NCBI RefSeq assembly: GCF_001049735.1
Contig: NZ_CVPC01000006.1
Coordinates: 82,750-146,749 of the forward strand
DNA: 64,000 nt
Source: Nereida ignava
Lineage (GTDB): Bacteria; Pseudomonadota; Alphaproteobacteria; Rhodobacterales; Rhodobacteraceae
Direction of reading: 5' to 3'
Made by a program: the position numbers and the translations under genes
Shown here: in pieces, positions 60,995-64,000 of the stretch
Layout: the number at the start of each line of letters is the position of its first letter
Numbering within the stretch: the first letter of the stretch is position 1
Notes under the pieces: generated by a model
What the model saw: only the letters and a program-made list of their open reading frames with translations
Told to the model about the DNA's origin: nothing
Database searches by the model: none

Positions 60995-62218
60995 ATGGTA
61001 CCGAAGTCTTTGTGTATTGCGCCGTTTGTGAACACTCATATTTCTGTGTCTGGCGGTCTAAAGCCTTGTTGTGAATATGCGGACGAACACGGAAATGTCG
61101 AAACATCCACAGTTTCAGCAGCTTGGCGATCCGAGCGTATGGACAAGATTCGAAAAATGTTTGCCGAGGGCAAAACACCGGCTGGATGCGCGAGATGCAC
61201 TGAGCGGGAAAAGAGCGGAGCGCGTAGCCTGCGTGATGATTATAACAGTGCCTATCAGTATCATTTAAAGCAGTTGTCTTTGACAGATGTGGAAAAAACA
61301 GTCGGGGATTTTCCTATTTCATTAGACTTGAGGTTTTCAAATTTATGCAACCTTAAGTGTCGAATTTGCTATCACGGTTTCAGCTCAAAGTGGTTTGGGG
61401 ACGCCAAGAAAATGGGTCTGACTGTTGGTGATAAAGCGGTTATCTCAAGCTTTAAGTCGCCAGAAGATTTTGCGGCTCAAATTGCGCCCGGTATGCAAAC
61501 AATTCAAACCATTTACTTCGCTGGTGGCGAGCCTTTGATGTTAGATGAGCATTACAATCTTTTGTCTGACCTCATCAAAAACGACCGAACAGATATCAAT
61601 CTGGCGTATAATTCGAACATGTCATTCCTGTCCCTGCGGGATAAATCCATTGTTGAGCTCTGGAAGCATTTTCCGTCCGTTGCTCTTGAAGCCAGCATCG
61701 ACGCTGTTGGAGAGCTTGGCGCGCTGGTCCGCAATGGGTTTAACTGGGAAACGTTTCAGCAGAATATCGCCACGGTCCGCGAAGAATGCCCCCATGTGAG
61801 GATTACGTTTGGAGTGACTGTATCGGTAATGACGATCGCCGCGCTTCCAAGTCTTTGTGACGGATTGGTGAGTGAGTGTAAGGCTAAGTTGAGCGATATT
61901 GCGATGCGCCCTTTGCAAGATCCCAGCTTTTACAGGATGCAAGTGATGCCAGCTGACATGAAGCAAACTGTTGAGAGAAAGCTGAGAGATCATCTTGCTC
62001 AATTACGTATGTCTCATGTGGGTGACGAGTGCCTCCGCGGCTATATTCAGCAGATCGAAGGCATGATTAGCTTCATGTATGATAGCGACTATAGTGCTGA
62101 GTTACCCGAATTTGTAAGGATGGCCAGCACGCTGGATCAGTTGCGAAGAGAGGATACAGAGGCACTGGTTGAAGGGTTTTCAGACATGAAGCGGGTTGCC
62201 GAGACCTTGACGCCGTAG
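60995..62218 (+). CDS. Radical SAM protein with N-terminal twitch/SPASM-like cysteines
   Basis: A 407-residue protein from ATG 60995. The radical SAM CxxxCxxC is Cys118, Cys122 and Cys125 ('SNLCNLKCRICYHG'), with 'IYFAGGEPLML' as the GGE motif. Unusually, additional cysteines stand in front of the core: Cys7 ('SLCIAPFVNTHIS'), Cys25-Cys26 and Cys65/Cys68 ('GCARC'), fitting a twitch-type auxiliary cluster. Such proteins are often found in surface polysaccharide loci. It converges on a GT90 glycosyltransferase. Substrate unknown. The upstream open frame to 60818 overlaps the previous gene and was not used. Confidence 0.82.
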   Translation: MVPKSLCIAPFVNTHISVSGGLKPCCEYADEHGNVETSTVSAAWRSERMDKIRKMFAEGKTPAGCARCTEREKSGARSLRDDYNSAYQYHLKQLSLTDVEKTVGDFPISLDLRFSNLCNLKCRICYHGFSSKWFGDAKKMGLTVGDKAVISSFKSPEDFAAQIAPGMQTIQTIYFAGGEPLMLDEHYNLLSDLIKNDRTDINLAYNSNMSFLSLRDKSIVELWKHFPSVALEASIDAVGELGALVRNGFNWETFQQNIATVREECPHVRITFGVTVSVMTIAALPSLCDGLVSECKAKLSDIAMRPLQDPSFYRMQVMPADMKQTVERKLRDHLAQLRMSHVGDECLRGYIQQIEGMISFMYDSDYSAELPEFVRMASTLDQLRREDTEALVEGFSDMKRVAETLTP

Positions 62219-62240
62219 TTTTGCGCGGTCGTACCGACAG

Positions 62241-63278
62241 CTACAGCGGCCAACGCCAGTTTTCTAGGATGAGCTTGCCTGCAAGGACACTCTCGCTTTC
62301 AAATGTGAGCTGACGCGCGAAGTTTTGTCCGTTAGCAGCAATTTCCTCCGCTTTTTTCGGATTGCTAAGCGCCCATTCTATTTGCTCCGATATATCGCTT
62401 AGGTCCGCCTTAACGGGGATGTAATGCTCAAACGGGGTTAGGTAATGATAGTACCACTGCCGGTAGCCAAACTGTGAGTCTACTTTAAAGACGCAACAAC
62501 CAAGGTGAAGTCTGATCAGGAAGTTACTCCACGTGTTTGTGAAGCCATCAACATCGAGGGCGTATTTGCGGGTTGCCCAAGACCCTTCTTCAACCCGCTC
62601 GCCGGATAATCCAGCACGCTCAATCAGAGGCCAGACATCGTTCGTCACACTCGTCGGAACAAATTTGAAATCTATGCCTACTGATTTTGCGAGGTGCGCC
62701 AGCCGGATCCTTTGAATGATCGCTGGATTTTCTGCGTGGCAGGGGGCTGGGTTGATCATTCCGGTCCCAACTGGTGCGCCGCGCCAAATTAGCTCATCGC
62801 TTCTGTCATGCCATGGGATGTCAGTTTCGTAGGAGTGCTGTCGCATAGCGATGAAACCATGAGAGGCGAAGAAGTACTGATCTGGCATAGGAATGGCGAA
62901 GTCAAAGCAACTTGACGGTGTGAAGCGTGCGAAGGATGGCGCCTCACCGTCCGATAAATTGACGGTAATTTGCTCTGCTTCCGGCCCAGCTTTCATAAGC
63001 CAAACGACCATCGTGAACAGTTGGTCTACTCGGCTGTGATGTAAGTGGACAGCGTATGAGAATGATATTGATAGAACAATGTCTTTGCCTTCCCAAAAGA
63101 CGTTCACATCTTGCGGCCCACCAATCCCCTCATCGAACCGCACCCAGAAATAACGTTGCTTCGTCATCTTGAAGTGTGGATATCGCTGTAAAAAATCGTG
63201 CAATCGTTCGTGCAACATTCGTGAAAGTTTAGTCGCGACCGGACTGGACCGGATGAAATACCGAAGTTCGTTAAGCAT
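62241..63278 (-). CDS. Glycosyltransferase family 90 (CAP10/lipopolysaccharide-modifying)
   Basis: A 345-residue cytoplasmic protein without membrane spans. The 'PWHDRSDELIWRGAPVGTG' region and the C-terminal 'KYALDVDGFTNTWSNF', 'GCCVFKVDSQFGYRQWYYH' and 'HYIPVKADLSDISEQ' stretches are typical of GT90 (CAP10-like) enzymes that add xylose, glucose or similar to glycans. Start at 63278 has AAGGA upstream. It lies 52 bases after the GT2-like gene on the same strand, suggesting a glycan locus continuing past the window end. Confidence 0.85.
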   Translation of the reverse strand: MLNELRYFIRSSPVATKLSRMLHERLHDFLQRYPHFKMTKQRYFWVRFDEGIGGPQDVNVFWEGKDIVLSISFSYAVHLHHSRVDQLFTMVVWLMKAGPEAEQITVNLSDGEAPSFARFTPSSCFDFAIPMPDQYFFASHGFIAMRQHSYETDIPWHDRSDELIWRGAPVGTGMINPAPCHAENPAIIQRIRLAHLAKSVGIDFKFVPTSVTNDVWPLIERAGLSGERVEEGSWATRKYALDVDGFTNTWSNFLIRLHLGCCVFKVDSQFGYRQWYYHYLTPFEHYIPVKADLSDISEQIEWALSNPKKAEEIAANGQNFARQLTFESESVLAGKLILENWRWPL

Positions 63279-63330
63279 TTACGTTCCTTGGTTCTTCGTT
63301 GAGCCTTACATTCGCAATCAGAGGGGGCAT

Positions 63331-64000
63331 TTATAATTGCCGCCACTTAAAGGCGGCTGTTACTGCCCCAAGGCATTTGAAGTGGCAAACTGATGTTCCG
63401 AATAGCTTCTTGGCCCTTTGTGGCTGGTCCAATGCGTACAAAGCTGCAGCGATAAAATGATAAAATGCGTAAAAGGCATGTTTGAGTGTAGTTTGTCTTA
63501 TTTCACTTAGCGCAACCGGTAGTGTTTTTTGCGTTTTCTGGTGTGCGAGAACTATTGAAAAATATGCTGCCTGATTTCTAGCGTTTCGTTCACTTATGAA
63601 TTTTAACGTGTCTCGTTTACCTAGGCGGTCTTCAAAAGCTCGGGCTTCAGGAACCCAACCAAGTTTGCCGCCATACAGGTTTTCAAGGATGAAAAAAAAT
63701 GCGGTGTCTTCGCTACCGATCTTGTTGAACCGTTCATCAAACCTGAGGCCGAGACCAGATTGCTTTGAGAAAACTGCTTTCCTTAGTGCGTAATTCATTG
63801 TCGCGGGTACATATGGTCTTTGTCCGAAAGCCCGTTTCAAGGGCTGGGTCCTCTCGATCCAATGCCCTGCTGACTGAACAATCGAAGATGGCTCGTCCCC
63901 GTTGGCATATCGTAAATTTGTTGGCCCCATCATCACGTCGCAGTCAGGCAGGAGTTCCGACGCGGCCTCATATGCGATCACCCAATTCTCGCAGACTTCT
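63331..64000 (-). CDS. Glycosyltransferase family 2-like protein, 5' end outside window
   Basis: C-terminal part of a glycosyltransferase; the frame is open to the window edge, and a GTG at 63981 is probably internal. Visible are 'VMMGPTNLRY', 'YVPATMNYALRKAVF' (acceptor/GxxNxxxRR-like segment) and 'NKIGSEDTAFFFIL', the ED motif of the GT-A catalytic base. The last 80 residues form helices with a hydrophobic 'HFIAAALYAL'. Base composition is clearly more AT-rich than most of the window, as is common for surface glycan genes acquired by transfer. Confidence 0.75.
   Translation of the reverse strand, partial: EVCENWVIAYEAASELLPDCDVMMGPTNLRYANGDEPSSIVQSAGHWIERTQPLKRAFGQRPYVPATMNYALRKAVFSKQSGLGLRFDERFNKIGSEDTAFFFILENLYGGKLGWVPEARAFEDRLGKRDTLKFISERNARNQAAYFSIVLAHQKTQKTLPVALSEIRQTTLKHAFYAFYHFIAAALYALDQPQRAKKLFGTSVCHFKCLGAVTAAFKWRQL

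Noticed and set aside
1-64000. CRISPR arrays, insertion sequences, prophage genes
   Set aside because: No regularly spaced repeats, transposases, integrases or phage structural genes were seen in either strand.

Overview
The window looks like a chromosome segment of a marine alphaproteobacterium of the order Rhodobacterales (Roseobacter group). This rests on protein character (YejABEF, HemF/HemE/HemC, an Xsc-Pta-Soe taurine module, TauR), a moderate GC content (by eye a little above 50%), frequent ATGA-type gene overlaps, and two perfect TGTC-N10-GACA (PpsR/CrtJ-type) boxes in front of heme genes, which point to a phototrophic lineage. No search was run; all assignments come from reading the sequence.

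Layout. 1-4604: yejABEF, an oligopeptide/microcin C-type ABC importer, with yejA cut by the window edge. 4623-7679: a penicillin-binding D,D-carboxypeptidase with a SPOR domain, clpS, and an RsmC-like methyltransferase. 7700-13171: an SDR-fold protein lacking its catalytic lysine, then the tetrapyrrole genes hemF, hemE and hemC, and an FAD-linked 2-hydroxyacid dehydrogenase. 13253-16531: a CAU tRNA, a UDP-glucuronate 4-epimerase-like gene and ugd (UDP-sugar supply), and an exported lipase-like hydrolase. 16515-31406: a galactoside utilisation locus. It holds mutarotase, GH42 beta-galactosidase, lactonase, KDPGal aldolase, KDGal kinase, an SDR (candidate galactose dehydrogenase), an IlvD/Edd dehydratase, GH36 alpha-galactosidase and a sugar ABC importer, divergent from an IclR regulator and the transporter ATPase. 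Together they encode uptake and hydrolysis of alpha- and beta-galactosides and non-phosphorylated galactose oxidation (De Ley-Doudoroff route).

31472-36959: a tandem NTF2/SnoaL-like protein divergent from a second sugar ABC importer, with a LacI-type operator between them. 37187-53176: a complete taurine dissimilation locus. TauABC imports taurine, Tpa makes sulfoacetaldehyde, Xsc makes acetyl phosphate plus sulfite, Pta makes acetyl-CoA, and SoeABC oxidises sulfite in the cytoplasm. TauR is the regulator, and paired CTGG-type direct repeats stand in front of xsc, tauR and tpa. Between soeA and soeB lies a 49-codon single-span membrane protein gene that overlaps both neighbours by ATGA; it is the most interesting unannotated element here.

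53240-64000: a galE broken by an apparent 10-base deletion, a DEAD-box helicase with a basic repetitive tail, a GlxA/AraC-type regulator, a four-gene unit of a Tat-exported FAD oxidase and membrane/unknown proteins, and finally a more AT-rich block with a radical SAM/twitch protein and two glycosyltransferases, the last cut by the window end.
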